30,697 bases of DNA, from assembly GCA_943912835.1 (NCBI GenBank), contig CALTVJ010000012.1, positions 1 to 30,697 on the forward strand, written 5' to 3'. Source of the DNA: an uncultured Porphyromonas sp. Its GTDB lineage: Bacteria > Bacteroidota > Bacteroidia > Bacteroidales > Porphyromonadaceae. Below the pieces are notes generated by a model, which saw only the letters and a list, made by a program, of their open reading frames with translations, was not told the origin of the DNA and made no database searches. Both the position numbers and the translations under genes were made by a program. Positions 30,486 to 30,697 of the stretch are shown in pieces. The first letter of the stretch is position 1. The number at the start of each line of letters is the position of its first letter.

Positions 30486-30697
30486 TTAGTTGCTTGTTGG
30501 ATTTTGCGTCAGCGTCCCCGGATAAGCATTGATTGCATCTTGAGGGATATAGTACACAACACGATAATCCGTTGCCTCAATAACCTCATTCTGCTTATGA
30601 GGTCCAGGATAAAGACGTTTCAACGAACGACCGTTACGGAATACATCGTAGCTTCGCTCTGCTTGGAAGGCAAGCTCCAACTGTCGCTCCTTGTCGA
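30486..30697 (-). CDS. SusD/RagB-like outer-membrane lipoprotein, C-terminal fragment
   Basis: The frame is open to the right window edge, so only the last 70 residues are seen. ERQLELAFQAERSYDVFRNG is the conserved late SusD segment (ERR.ELAFEG.R..DL.R.G type). YIPQDAINAYPG..TQNP is the typical C-terminal end of SusD-family proteins. SusD proteins form the lid of a SusC TonB-dependent importer for glycans or peptides. A susC-like gene would be expected upstream, beyond the window. The ligand cannot be inferred from this piece. Confidence 0.88.
   Translation of the reverse strand, partial: DKERQLELAFQAERSYDVFRNGRSLKRLYPGPHKQNEVIEATDYRVVYYIPQDAINAYPGTLTQNPTSN

Overview
The window looks like a piece of a Bacteroidales chromosome, most likely Porphyromonas or a close relative (inference). 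The evidence is Bacteroidetes-type promoter boxes (TAnnTTTG, two of them with a TTG box 19-20 nt upstream), a SusD-type protein at the right edge, a Bacteroidetes putative porin, an M60 lipoprotein, an acyltransferase pair resembling glycine-lipid synthesis genes, and the order rpsL-rpsG-fusA-rpsJ without tuf. No rRNA, tRNA, insertion sequence or CRISPR array was seen.

Left part (1-7310): a minus-strand lipoprotein with a very repetitive Arg/Glu/Gln/Tyr body is flanked by 50-bp inverted repeats (48 of 50 bases match). On the plus strand follow a PpiD-like periplasmic folding factor with its own terminator, then a 50-aa small ORF and a large secreted M60 metallopeptidase lipoprotein.

Middle part (7500-16940): a plus-strand run of seven tightly packed genes, probably one operon from a promoter near 7502 to a terminator at 14720-14767. 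It holds a PlsC-like and an OlsB-like acyltransferase (glsA/glsB type, membrane aminolipid synthesis), a YraN-family nuclease-fold protein, a putative porin, a periplasmic-binding-like protein, mnmA (tRNA 2-thiouridine) and rsmA (16S rRNA dimethylation). A separate gene encodes a YfbK-like von Willebrand A protein.

Ribosomal part (17365-27498): a minus-strand str-S10-spc cluster of 18 genes, rpsL, rpsG, fusA, rpsJ, rplC, rplD, rplW, rplB, rpsS, rplV, rpsC, rplP, rpmC, rpsQ, rplN, rplX, rplE and rpsN. It has a clear promoter at the start and a strong terminator right after rpsN, so the usual spc continuation (rpsH, rplF and onward) is absent here.

Right part (27600-30697): a visibly AT-richer accessory locus on the minus strand. 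A YaaW/UPF0174-like gene is followed by an unlisted 35-aa ORF whose C-terminus carries four consecutive cysteines after an acidic run, then by a radical SAM protein with a textbook seven-cysteine SPASM domain. This is the layout of a ribosomally made, post-translationally modified peptide (RiPP) locus and is the most interesting item here. The window ends inside the 3' part of a SusD-like gene. A dispersed intergenic repeat that begins GAGACT..TTGCATAA, and is preceded by a GGGCTGT hairpin in two cases, recurs at four places.
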